Assembly (NCBI RefSeq): GCF_021130785.1
Contig: NC_060212.1
Location: forward strand, 149,726,001 to 149,790,000
DNA length: 64,000 nt
Direction: 5' to 3'
Source: Homalodisca vitripennis
Taxonomy: Eukaryota > Arthropoda > Insecta > Hemiptera > Cicadellidae
The translations under genes were made by a program, and so were the position numbers. Shown in pieces: positions 1-11,990 of this stretch. Numbering within the stretch: position 1 is the stretch's first letter; each line of letters starts with the position of its first letter. Below the pieces are notes generated by a model, which saw only the letters and a program-made list of their open reading frames with translations, was not told the origin of the DNA and ran no database searches.

Positions 1-1983
1 TTAACTTATTGCTTTACTTGGTCTACTTAAAATAAATGATAACGGGGAGAAATACAATGTGTAAAGAGATGCTTGTACGAAATATTTGCAAAGTTTATTT
101 ATTATGGTCTTAGAAAGGGCTAAAGACAGGTGCGCTTATTCCCTTGACACAAAAGGAATGAAATGCCTGAAACTAATCAGAAAGGTTCGTGGAAAAATCC
201 TAATGTTTCCATTACTTACTTTCTGTTCCTTAAACTTATCTCAACAAGTTATGTTTGAAATGTTTAGCGTTTAATCAGTGTATGCCAGATATTAAAAATC
301 TAAATTTTAAACATTAAATAACACAAATACAGTTTTTGTGAGAATCAAAAATTTTTATTTATTAAGCGTAACTGTTCTCATAATGTACTAAAAAAACTTG
401 TTAATTGATCTTAGACAAGATCCATCTGTACATCAGCTCAGAATGCGAAGCGGTTAGCCCAAAAACCCAAATCATGACTACAGGTCACACAACCTTGTTA
501 ACGAATAGATGGCTTTTTAGATAAGACAGTGTTTTGGCACAATTTAGTAAGCGAAAGAAAGAAACATTTATATTGATCTATCATCTTGCTATAATATTAA
601 CCGGAATATCGGTAAGGTCTTATAAAGGTAAAGTTTTTCAGTGTTCGTGTTCAATAAAACAAACATTTTCTCAATTAGCGACGTTGCATAACTACTCCAA
701 ATTAGCTAAATGAACTTGATGATTACTAGTATAATTTTAACTAAACAAATAAAATAATCAATATAAATTAAATAAAATGTAATATTGATATATCAGATAA
801 AACATTTACATTGTTGAATCCTTCAATAACGATTATATTACAATATTTCCACAAAAATTAACATTTAGCTTTTTGGTTGTTGCTAAAAACGTATACCATT
901 TGTTATTATAATTTATTTATTTTTTCATATAATAGAAAGTATAAATGTTCTCTTAAATGCCTGAAAACTCAAAGATTCTCCTTGCTTGGATCTAAAACTT
1001 AAAAAAACGTTAAGCTTATTACTTCTATTAATACACCATGTAATATTTCGTTTAAAATTATGCGTATATTTCTAATTGCAATACAATACACTGTCGCGCG
1101 GTACTATACACGGCTTATTGCCTATTATATACCAATAAAGTACCTAATTTTATCGTGTATAATTCTAAGTATACAAAATAGCGAAATTATAATAATGTTT
1201 CAAAGATTGAAATATCATTTTAAGAGCAAGTACAATTTTCATCGCTAATCTTGTGTTTAGAAAGATAGTTCAATACAAATTATTCACCATACCGGAAAAA
1301 TATATGTAACTTTCATATTACAAAGAAGTAACATATACTTAACTATAATATACACAAACATCTGTGAAAATCATACACACAACGCGTAGTCGCTTAATAT
1401 AATGTATAGTTTATTTGAAATAAATGAATATCGATATAAAAATATAAACTAATAAATTTTTCATCACTAGCTGAAACTATCACAGGTTTTGTTGAAAATA
1501 CATCACTGAAATTTATAAGGATCAATTTATGATGCAAATAGAACTTAATTTCAGTTCAAATATTCTCACAAACCAAAATTACCATTAAATATAATTGTAG
1601 TAGGTAGAAATGTTTTTTTTTATAATTTGTATTTAGTTGTTACCAAGTGTAAATTAAAAACTGTTGCCAGTCACAGTAAAGCATGAAACTTCACTCGCAA
1701 GTAATATTGCAGAATTCCCTCAGTTGAGATCTTTTATAATAATGATTGTCATTCCTAGGTCACTCTCAGAACAAAGCAATTTTATGTTTCGTGAATCAAT
1801 ATCAGTAAATTTTAGAACATTAAATAATCTTATTGAAGTCGATATGATTTTAAATAATTTTTGTAATCCGTTTGTTCAATGAATCTTTTAGTGTAAACCT
1901 GTGTTTTCATTGTTTATAATATTCCAGCATAATTTGGGGAAACTAATTTCTTATTTATTGCTACTAAATTGGTTTTTGTTTTT
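1..1983. other. AT-rich region without recognisable gene
   Basis: This stretch is AT-rich and holds only short chance reading frames of about 60-75 codons (for example 86-274, 1060-1248 and 1664-1882). Their composition shows no recognisable domain. I see no RNA gene, long repeat or transposon terminus. It is probably intergenic or intronic DNA. Confidence 0.6.
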
Positions 1984-2025
1984 CCACCCCCCCCCCCCCC
2001 CCCACCCCCCCACCCCCCCCCCCCC
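1984..2025. repeat. Poly-C tract with three long runs
   Basis: The plus strand has C runs of 17, 7 and 13 bases (1987-2003, 2005-2011, 2013-2025), separated by single A bases. The minus strand is therefore a G-rich tract able to form intermolecular or bulged G-quadruplexes, and the C strand could form an i-motif. It lies just upstream of the large duplicated segment that begins near 2.1 kb. Run lengths in such homopolymers are prone to sequencing error. Confidence 0.9.
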
Positions 2026-2285
2026 TATATTTTTTTTCTTCCGTTAGGGTTAAGGATATTTAGAAATCCCTCATTGCACTTACGTTCTAAAACATTGCGC
2101 TGCTTCCATAGTAACAGGATATTTAAAATGCGTAAGGTTGGGTACGGATCTCCTGCCGAGATCCCATGTGGAGAAAAACCTATCTTATGTACCTTGAAAT
2201 AAAGGGACCTTCGTTTAGCCTCTTCCAGTAAAGCGGGCAGAGAGCATATTCAATCATGTTTAAAGTTTTTAAAAAGCCTTTAACA

Positions 2286-3408
2286 GGGAACCAGGTAGTG
2301 AAATATTTTAATTTAAATTTTTTTTTAATATTTATTATTGTTGCCAATCTTTTTCTGAAAAAAAAATAAACAATTTGATACCAAACTATATGCAAATCTA
2401 AGCACTAATTCATATTAATTTTAATTTTTTTGTGCGGAAACGCACTGAGCTGATACACATATCAGTAGGATTTCCCATTTGTTTTCCCCTAAATTTTCCC
2501 CTACACCCACTAACAATTTACCAAATTGCTGTGATGGAGCTATCACATAAAACCAATATATTAAAGACTTAGCAGACCCAAATTTATTAAAAAAAATGTG
2601 TTCACGGAAAGACACAAAACCAAAACGAGTCCTTCAATAATATGATTTGGACAAGGATTTAAACAATTTTGTTGGACTTTCCACTTTGACAATTGGAGTG
2701 AGTGCAAGATGCCAATATTGTGTTACAATGATGGAGCTCTTGGGAAGATAAAAGTTCTTAATAAGTTTATTTGGCCAAGCAGGAACTAATTGTGTTGTAG
2801 GACTCAAGCGACTTAAGATGAAACTCCGCATATTTGAAGCTGAAAAATCCATGAAAGGTATAGAAAAAAAGCAAAAGAAGTCAGAAAAACAGTGAAACGT
2901 AGAAATACTTGAGAATGAGGAAGACCCAGATGACCCAGCCTATGGCATATGGTGCACACTAATTATGTTCAAGTAGGTAGGCCTATACACATTTGTTTAG
3001 TTTTAGGGCAGAATAAAATTAAATGTTGGTTTTCCGAAAGTTTGTTTTTTTTGTCATTTGGTACCATTATTTTGCAAACTATTGACCCAAATTTGACCAA
3101 ACTTGCACACATTCTTTGTATTATCACAATAAACAATAATAAGATGTATTATTACATGAAATATATAAAATAAAAAAATTATAACAACTTTTATGCAAAA
3201 AAAAATGTTTAAAAAAATGTTTTAAAATTCAAAAATCAAATAATAAAAAGTTGTAAAAATATATGTTTGAAAATTCCTTATTATTGTTAACAGAGCAACA
3301 AACAAAATAGTGTGAAAGTTTCCTTGCAATATATCTTTTAGTTTTTGAGAAAAGTGTACCTAAAAAAGATAAATTTTACATGGGCGAGATTGCCACTACC
3401 TGGTTCCC
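2286..3408. mobile_element. DNA transposon remnant with 15-bp terminal inverted repeats
   Basis: The ends are perfect 15-bp inverted repeats: GGGAACCAGGTAGTG at 2286-2300 and its complement at 3394-3408. The paralogous locus in copy B (near 56088-56096) lacks the insert, which supports the boundaries. A TTAA lies at 2280-2283 on the left and TTGG at 3410-3413 on the right. The target duplication might therefore have been TTAA (Kolobok or piggyBac type), but this is unsure. The interior has only broken frames, such as a lysine-rich stretch near 2840-2890 and an acidic one near 2907-2970, each interrupted by stops. I do not recognise the transposase family. Confidence 0.65.
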
Positions 3409-3776
3409 CTTGGGAAATCCACTCCAAAATTCATCGTCCGTAGTAATTTAGACGTATCTACCAGCCATTTTTCTCTATTATCCAGAAATTTTTGGTTAGT
3501 GATCATCAATACATTTTTCCTAGATATCCATTGGATTGCCCAAATTTAAGTGCACATCGGTTTTGACTTTACCCACTATTCTACTGCCTGGTATATGCCA
3601 GCCAAAAGTAAACCTTCCTGGTTCAACTACTAAATTGTTACTAACAGAACACATAATAGTCACATTTACTATGTTTATGTATTACCTCATTACATACAAG
3701 CACAACAGTCAGTTCATTTATTTATAAATGTCCAGTTGACAGTTTCTGTAAAGAGGATCTGTTTAATATTTTAAAA

Positions 3777-3915
3777 GTACAAACCCTAGTGAGCTAAATT
3801 GTTGAGTATATCAGAACAAAGCACCCCCTAGTGAAGCATTGCAGTAATTTGTGGTGGCCTGTAGAAACTATACACGAGGACATATTGCTAGCTCCTGACA
3901 CAATTAAGTTCATTT
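3777..3915. promoter_or_regulatory. Conserved island with CTCF-like core, copy A
   Basis: About 138 bp here match 56482-56620 at roughly 93-95% while the surrounding duplicated sequence is much more diverged. All frames have stops. On the minus strand, 3821-3834 reads TCACTAGGGGGTGC, close to the vertebrate CTCF consensus core (CCACYAGGGGGCRC). The motif is unchanged in both copies. The motif match is seen in the sequence; insulator or other regulatory function is inference. Confidence 0.35.
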
Positions 3916-5048
3916 GAACAAGCTTGACCTGAACGCCCTTTACTGACTTTTTCTTTATTGATATACTCATTGCATATTAAACTTAAAATAATGTATTTAT
4001 GTATTTTGTAAATTTGTCTTTAATAAGTATCGTAAAGCGTTTATTTTATGATATGAAAGTTAATTAATTTAAAATTACATGTCATAAAAATGTTTTTTAA
4101 TGTCACCCATATACTTGTATTTTAATTATACATGCTAAATTGTTTGAAGTTTTGTTTACTTAGCTGAATGTAGTAAAAATTTTAACTACTTAGTATTGAA
4201 GCTTCATAAATTTATTGTATGTATCCAATATTTGTTAAATGTTCAAGCGATACATTGAGGAAATGTTTAATCTAAAATATTAGTACAATTTTTATTCTTT
4301 TAAATATGACGGATACATTATTTTAAAGAATAATTTAGTTCAGCCATTGATTTCTTAGATTTTATTCTTATTCGTGTAAACTTAGCTCCGGAAAGACTTT
4401 GTGTATATGTGTTATATTATGAACACCTCACACAATGACATATATCCTAATTGTTTGTTTTATCATTATTATTACATGTTATTGAATCACAAATATTAAG
4501 ATCTGTTGACAAATCAGAGACTCTTGTTATTCCCGGAACTAGTAAAAGCAACTTGGACTGACAATTTGTGATTATATTTCATAATAGTGAACATGAATAC
4601 CGTGTATAAAAACTAAGTGATGTGTCGTAGTGATGTTTTCGGTTTATTTTCATCGTATTGTTGAAAAATAAATTGTGCAACCATGTGTGTGTGTGTGCAA
4701 CCATAACATAACTGAATCATTTGTACAAGTGCCTTATATTTATTACAAACGTTATTACTAGTGTCGATCACAGGTTGGGATACTGTCAAGAGACACTAGG
4801 ATACTCTTTCAGGGCACACTTATGTGATTTCATTAATGTATTTAAAGGAATATATATTATCTAATAATAATTCTATTTTGCAGAAGAGCTTTTAAAGCAC
4901 CGTCATTTTAGTAAATCGTCTGAGATATGTTCTGTAGCATTGTTTTCTACTATTAAAGAACTTATATATAATGTACAACTCGACATATGATTTATAAAAC
5001 ATTTCATATTACTATTCGAGAGTCTTTAACCTGAAGTGATGATAGCAA

Positions 5049-6065
5049 CCCTCCAACTGTTGTTCATCAAAATTTTGATAAACACAACCCATTGTGGATT
5101 GTTGTTCATCAAAATTTTGATGAACAAACATTCCCTTGCATAATCACCATTACAGTATATTCCGGCAACGTATCGATTCGATTCAAGCACCATTGGATTC
5201 GGGAAAAAAAGCCTAAGGAATACTATAGTTTTATTCCTCTTTGTATTGTAGTTGCAACGTACCAAGTTCGTAGTTTGGAACGTAAAAGATGTGACCGCCA
5301 TGTTGTTGACGCCGTCTGAGTTGTTGATGTGACGAGTCGTGTTTATTAGTAAGTTTTAGTAGGTTTATTTGTGTTTTAGTGTTGTGTTTAGTGTGTGGTG
5401 AATTGTTAAATATTGCAGTAGTGCAAATAAATATATTTTAGAATAAATAAATTTCTCGAAAATTTTTCGCAAAAGTTTTGAGTAATGACAAAATGAAACT
5501 TTTTTCGACTCTTCAAAAAAAAGTTATGGAATTTATTTTACTACTGCTGTATAGTTTACTTCATTCTGAGTAATAAAATATGCAATATAACATGTATTGA
5601 AGTAAAACTGTATTAGTAAAACTTTTATTAGCAAACTCTTACATATACACCCTATTTTCACAATTTATGCGCATCGCTGCTTTTTGTTATATAGTGTTAT
5701 TATAGTTTCATAAATTTGTATAATGCTTATGTGTTTCTGAAACTAGAATAAATTTGACACAAAATGGATATCTCACTTTTATAGTTTTCTTACTATAACT
5801 TGGTTTGCTAAGTATGGTCCCCCCCAAATTAAAAAAAAATATGTAAATTTTGAATTTCATGGGAAAAAACCTTTAGTCAACATCTTTTTAAGGCCAAATT
5901 TAAATACTAATATTATTATATGTTTAATTCTGAACACAACAATATATACTTCTATATATATATTACTTTTAATTTATATTTTTAATACATTTTTAAAAAA
6001 AAACCCTTGCACGAGGCTCGAAAACATGCCGCCACTACAGGAAAAAATTACTGCCAGTTGGAGGG
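5049..6065. mobile_element. Non-autonomous piggyBac-type element
   Basis: The 1017-bp insert has 11-bp inverted ends: CCCTCCAACTG at 5049-5059 and CAGTTGGAGGG at 6055-6065. TTAA lies immediately right (6066-6069); the left flank is a decayed GCAA. The paralogous copy B has a single TTAA and no insert at 59705-59708, a clean empty site. Ends starting CCC next to TTAA fit the piggyBac superfamily. The left end carries two copies of a roughly 26-bp motif (about 5060-5085 and 5102-5128). The second contains a perfect 22-bp palindrome at 5104-5125. No transposase frame remains, so it must have been mobilised in trans. Confidence 0.8.
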
Positions 6066-6253
6066 TTAAATATGTATATGATTAAGCAATAGTATTGTTA
6101 TCCTAAGTTGTAATATTTTATCTGTAATAATATAAAATATTAAACTTTTCTAGGATTATAAAATAAGTAATTATTTAACGTTGCAGACATGATCAACCAT
6201 TATGAATCCGAGATAATGATTTTCATGTCATTTATTAATTCATAGCCTAATTG

Positions 6254-6410
6254 AAACCAATTACAGTGGGCGAATACATGACCCAATTGGCAATTAGATT
6301 TATGATTAAAACATCACAGACTCATTCAGACCTAACACGTGCTCATTTCTGTATTACATGTCAGTCGGGCCGTGGTTGAGTATAATTCTGTTGCAGATTA
6401 AAAACGAAAT
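6254..6410. other. Conserved noncoding island, copy A
   Basis: This part of the duplicated segment aligns almost base for base with about 59915-60070 apart from a short indel. It includes an unchanged 'CAGTGGGCGAATACATGAC' and the ATTGGCAATTAGATT motif. Both strands have stops in every frame. It may be a regulatory element or an untranslated exon kept after duplication; the function is not visible. Confidence 0.4.
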
Positions 6411-7523
6411 ACGTGTGAATTGAATGTAGTTTTATTTTATGTACTACTACATTGTGTTCTATTTAAAGGCTTTGTAAACTGAAATCTTTGAGACTAAAAT
6501 TCAATGAGCCTATGTTTAGGGGGAAATAAACTATGTGTTTAATTATACGAATTCGTAAGAAACTATTTTAAATTTACTGTCGCACAAAATGATTGCTTTG
6601 ATTTTAAGGAATATTATTACATGTTACGAGGATATTCAACAAAATTAATTCCTATAAATATACTACTTTTGTATATAGGCTATTTATAGTGAATTATTTT
6701 TATTTTTGAATTCATAGCCAGCACTAAAAATTTCGTAATTTATACTAAATAGCTGAAAAATACTCAAAGTACTCAAATATACTAAATAATCATGAGATTT
6801 TCATCTTCATCTCTTAAATTAGATTATTATTTTAAGAAATTTACTGGAATCTCTTAAACTCTACCCTATTCCACTGCTACAGGAAGTATTTTCTAAAGTA
6901 ATATATATTGAAATTGTGTAATTCTTTTTGAGTTCTGTCGAGTTCTGCGACATAATCTGTTGTGTTGGTTATCATCACTAATTATCCTCATGTGTATGTT
7001 ATTTTGATATATTCAGTATGACACTGACTAGAAGTTCTAACTGTGAAATTTTCTTAATCGTTAGGACTCCGATGAAACATGTTCGGGCAAAATCAAATCA
7101 GTTCTTAGCAGTATTTTAACTTTTGTTTAACACTGTACGTGGTCTTCAGGTGGCAGATAACGTTCAGGATTCATATTCTTCGAGAAGTACCTCAACAATA
7201 TGTTTTACGTTATAGCCCGCTGAAATATTTCCATATTGTATTCACTTCCAGATATTTATTACATCCTATGACGTTTCAGCTAAATTAACAAATCCAGAGA
7301 GTTATTATATACTTAAATCGAATAATCAAGCAGACAGAACAACATAACTTCAGTGGGGAGTTATGGCAGAGTATAGAACTCCAGACACTGAAAACAGATC
7401 ACACTTTGTGAGACCTTCATTACCATACTAGTCTGGTTAGCAGCTCATAAGTTACGCATACAATTTATAACAGGTAATAAATGTTAAAGGTCAGATTATG
7501 ACATCTTAAAAAGAAAAAGCTAC

Positions 7524-7818
7524 ACAGCATTTACAGCCTAAGGATAGGAAACGTTACAGCTCCGTGTTCTCCTTCCTCTTACACTCGCATCAAGAGCTGC
7601 GGTATTTAATACTTCCGTAAGAAGCTTATCTTGCACCACTGAAGCCGCCCAGATATATATGTATTGACGGCCAGACTGGCATGATACCGTTCGCCGAATG
7701 TTGCGCTACGTTTAATACGATTAAGTTTACGTTTACTGCCTCCCTGACTATATCAGATCTGTTGGCACTTGTCCTCTCATGATTCTAACCCAACTGAAGA
7801 CTCATCTGCATCTGCTTT
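7524..7818. other. 295-bp ultra-conserved noncoding island, copy A
   Basis: These 295 bp match 61594-61888 with no gaps and only two substitutions (A/C at 7724/61794 and C/T at 7744/61814). Flanking DNA of the same duplication is far more diverged. The plus strand has stops in all frames (for example TAA and TAG within 'CCTAAGGATAGG'), and so does the minus strand. It is thus not one continuous exon. Visible elements include a TATATATAT stretch (about 7653-7661), CTTATC and TATCAGAT GATA-type sites, a TGCGGT Runt-type site, and an 11-bp near-palindrome GCCAGACTGGC at 7670-7680. A short exon (7538-7617, acceptor TTTACAG, donor GTAAG) could be hidden in it but would not explain the whole island. 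A shared enhancer or promoter, a structured RNA or recent gene conversion are the alternatives. Confidence 0.5.
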
Positions 7819-8296
7819 AACAAAGCTATGCTATATCGCCTTGCTGGTTAATTTTGATCGTGTACTATTATAGTAAATCATTTATATTGTAAGAACATAA
7901 CATAATTAAATTTTCATATATTTATATACGCTTAACCATTTCTGCTTATTTTGGAGACATGTATCAGTGGACTTCATCACATTTTCAGGAGTTTGAAAGT
8001 ACAAGATAAATTTGCTCATACCCTTAATTAAATTTGCTAATACATATTTAATCTAATATCTTATAATTATTCCAAGCGTCGTCTTTATAACTATAAATAT
8101 TCCTTCTCCCAGTTTTTACAATATTTAAATAGTTTTCTATGAATTTTGGTATTGCCATAAGAAATTATTTTCAACTTGATCGATATTTAACATTTTTTAT
8201 GGAACATTGAACATACTTAAAAAGCAGACAGACAGAATTAGAATTCGGAATTTTAGAAAATAACAGCAGATTCGCTACAGATCAGTCCAGACGACT

Positions 8297-8404
8297 TGTG
8301 CGTGTCTGGGCTAAATTTATTTCCTCTTATTTGATATAAGTTGCGTGCCGGGAGACCATCTCGACTGCTCGTCTAGAGTTAAGCGTTGAAATGACAGCTA
8401 TCAT
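8297..8404. other. Conserved noncoding island, copy A
   Basis: The block starting GTGCGTGTCTGGGCTAAAT and containing GTTGCGTGCCGGGAG recurs at 62304-62408 with roughly 88% identity, higher than its flanks. No open frame spans it. It lies about 0.5 kb downstream of the 295-bp island in both copies, so the two may belong to one regulatory region or transcript. Confidence 0.35.
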
Positions 8405-9560
8405 ATATTCTTGAATTTTTTAGGTATTTAAACATAACACCATTAAATCATAATTTAAATGAAGAATTATAAATAATATCGGTAACGATTCTAATGGAAA
8501 TGAATTATCTCCAAAACTAAACATATGACGTGTAATCATCCAAGAAACTTATATTTTAATCACTGATATTTATATAATTTTAATCGTTGCTTGTCTTAAA
8601 ATAGCTTCTTTATAGCTTTGAGGGCAATTATACAACACGAAGCATACAAAATGTTATAACATATCCCGAACACATTTTGGTGAATTCTAAACCTTGGTTT
8701 TTATCATAAAAAGGATATGGTCACAAATCCTAATGCCTAATTGGCGGTTACATCACTATGTGAAATACGTCACATTAATAGTAGGCAAGAAATAGTTCCG
8801 TGGAGCTTAATATTTATTATGTTTACAGAGATTTGTAGAGATAAGTTGAGTATAACGAATTAGACATTTTATCCATTAAAAAATTCAACAAGCTTAGATT
8901 AAAAGTTTGAAAACTTAAAAACAGAAAACAATTCTGAAAGGATATTTAAGAAAGATAATGACTAATCCCCAGTAAGAATACCATATGTTCAAGGGACAGA
9001 AAAGTCTTTACTGGGCATTTGTACTATTAATTTAATTTTTCGGAATTTGTAATCAAGGCATCGTATTTTTACGAGTCATATTGAAATGTTGATCTTGAAT
9101 TCCCCAAAAACAAATGAAGCAATCTCCAGGGAGAGTGAGAGATAGAGGGTAGGGAGAGCAATCCCTATATATATTTATATGCAAAACCTTTGGGTGAAAT
9201 TGATAAATGAATATTCCCTGGGGATTTTATGTTTTCCCTTAAATTTTTCAACAAAAATGTGAGTCGTAGGTATACTAATCTTATACAGGTAACTTTCAAT
9301 TACTATATTATTATCATGGGACACACTTTTTTCAATGTAAAAGCTCTTTTTGTTTAGCCCTGGTTCTCGCATTTTTCCAACGATTTTACGGTTTATCCTA
9401 TGAGATATGTTCTGTTTTCCTTTAAAAAACTAAACGTAAAACACATTAGTCGCCTGAACTCTATAGCAGACATCAAATTTCCCTGACTATAAAAATTTAT
9501 AATTTACTACTATTTTTATTAGTTCTTTTATAAATTTCTCGTATTACTGTCTGTTGTTCT

Positions 9561-11780
9561 CATACCTTGGATAATTCTTATTATGTATAATTTTGAAAAG
9601 GTAAGCCAACTTTACATATAAAGCAGAAAATAATGTGAAAGATTAATTTGGAATTCATTAGTTGTTGTAAATGAACATAAACTTATACCTTGCAGCGTTT
9701 GTATTGATTGTGTCGCAAACAGAAATAGGATCAACATTTCTGATAACCAATAACTAAGGGTAAATTTTAAGTCTGTTAAACAATAATTAATTTTCCTGGA
9801 ACTGACGTGCAATTGATGGAAACAAATTCTACGTTTCATTTAAAAATTAATTAATGGCAGTCACGATTCTGAGAAGTCTATCTAGATTTTAAGGCATGCT
9901 CTGGAAGTATTGGATACTTTGTTATTTTCATAAAAAGTATATTTGATTGATAGAATTCATAACGACATAGTAACAAAAACTATCAAAAACTCACCCGGGA
10001 ATAATTAACGTTAATATGTATGAGCGTTTTGGGTACATTACATGTGCATTATTCATATTTTACTCATCCCGAAGACATAATTTGTAGTCCTTATTAGAGA
10101 TCTGGAATTGTCAGAAATCTGAGTAGTTGTACGAGAAGTAATACATTCTTGATGGTCTTGTCTAATAAAGTAGGCACAGGGAATCACTGTCGCCCACCTG
10201 AAAGAGTGCATAACGAACGATTTTCTTGTAGAAGCCTCAATCAAGATTGGTTTGTCAACTGTAGGGTCTTTTCGTCAAAAATAAGATTCAGGAATGTTGC
10301 ATGTCAATGAAGGTCTCCGTGTGATGAAAACATACAATCATACTAAATTTGAAAACTCTATCTCCAAAAGACAACCAAAAGAACCAAAATACGTCGTGTG
10401 TATAGACACATATTTGCAGGAAATCATTATATTCAGTTAGATTCAGCCAAAACAAAGTTTGAATATAGAATAGACTCAAATATAGACAAAGAGATAAATC
10501 ATGCTGACTCATAAAGCAGAAGAATTTTTAAAACCTTTTCCATATTTTAAAAATCTACAGGTTTTGCCAAAAACTTTGAAAAGTAGTCACAGACAAATTC
10601 GGAAAAGATAAATTAAATACCACAATGAGAACAAGATCATAACCTGAGAACTAAAGTTAATCTAAACATACATAAAAACTTAATTGATTTCTTTAAAACC
10701 GTCTAAATGGCATTATTATTTTATCAATTACCATAAACAACAAATTTTTGTTTTTAGCTTTTAAATTTACAAATATATTATTGTTAAATTAGAATACAAT
10801 TTTTATTCCACGCAATAAAAAATTACAATCTAAAATAAATTCCTTTTTTTAAACTGAAAATATGAATATTTTTTTGTTGTCATTGATGACAAATCAGGAT
10901 TTACAATAGAAAAACATTTTTTAATATTTAGTTGTACCATATTTATAAGTTAATATTATACTAAATTCGTTCAAGTATACAAAGTCTTTAAACAGTTATA
11001 TTAGTTGTCCAATTGATCTCTATCTAGTGAGTTAGTTATTGAGAACTCCCATAGGGGAATGAGTTATTGCGTTCGTTCTCACGAGAAACCTCCTAATTTC
11101 AAAATCTTCAAAAATCTCATTCCATGTTTTATACTTCATAAAAAAAACCTCAATGCTTTTGGACTGTACAGACATTTCTATTACTATTCGTTTACTATAT
11201 TCGTATTTATTAAATATAGTTTAAATTTAGTAAACGGTTCAACATATTTATTTTCAAATACTTAAGTTCTTTGCAAAATATTTTCTTCTTTTGAATTCTT
11301 GTTTGTACTTTAGTTATCTAAATAAAAATTAGTGCTCTGATTTTTGAAAATAAGCTAATCGTCTGTTTAATTGAAATAAAGATTTGGGAAAGTAATTGTT
11401 ATTTGTTTGTATATTACTTATATGTAATTAATAAACTATCACAAGTCAAGTTTCATCTAATTGCCTTCATGTTAGTTTGAAGAGTGAGTTTATATATTTG
11501 GTTAACTTTAATATTACTATTATTATGTTTACTAGACAATACTTACGTTCATATAAATAATATTTAGTTTACTCAGTAGTTCAAATGGTAAACAAATGGT
11601 AGTAACTAATTAAACAACCAACAAATTAAAGCTTGCAAAGTGTTTACAGTGTAATCTCATACTTTCCACGATTTGTAAAAGTTCAAAAATAAAAATATAT
11701 CCGAAGTTGCTTTTCAAACTTAGTCAAATACTTGTTGGTCATAATACTATTATCAAAAATTCGTTTGATGTATATCATGA
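9561..11780. other. AT-rich region without recognisable gene
   Basis: Only short frames occur here, such as minus-strand ones at 9612-9839, 10053-10244 and 10288-10512 and a plus-strand one at 11059-11265. None shows a recognisable domain. The 10050-10520 part has a higher GC content than its surroundings but no similarity I can name. Confidence 0.5.
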
Positions 11781-11789
11781 TCTTTTACT

Positions 11790-11990
11790 TGGAAATGTCA
11801 TATGTCTTCAATGCGGATAATATATGTAAGGATCTTCACTATAATGTTTACTTTAGTCATTAAATGCTTAGAATATTCGCAGAGGGGAGCAATACTGGAG
11901 CTTTTCATGACTAATATTTATCCATTACAGTCACTTTTACCCTCATATACGTAAATAGCCTGGTTTTACTTGCTTAAACAGATTTCTTAT
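11790..11990. repeat. Duplicated block 1, first copy
   Basis: The block contains ATGTCTTCAAT, then 'GGGAGCAATACTGGAGCT', then ATATTTATCCATT, and ends near TTACTTGCTT. The same order of motifs recurs at about 38890-39062, offset about 27.1 kb. The aligned reading frame is open at 38871-39152 but broken by several stops here. The similarity is therefore best read as a noncoding duplicate. Confidence 0.6.

Larger units (their letters stand above)
2100..9560. repeat. Large diverged duplicated segment, copy A
   Basis: This segment aligns in the same orientation with 55.9-63.6 kb. Similarity begins near 'TTCCATAGTAACAGGATAT' (about 2104) and ends near 9555, after 'TTTTTATTAGTTCTTTTATA'. Most of it is diverged with many indels. 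Islands at 3777-3915, 6254-6410, 7396-7818, 8297-8404 and 9290-9470 are much better conserved. Copy A contains two insertions missing from copy B (2284-3412 and 5049-6065). No intact open frame is shared between the copies, so the conserved islands do not look like ordinary exons. Confidence 0.85.

Noticed and set aside
7538..7617. Single coding exon explaining the 295-bp island.
   Set aside because: A frame is open for about 80 bp between plausible splice sites, but the near-identity continues for another 200 bp through stops in all frames.
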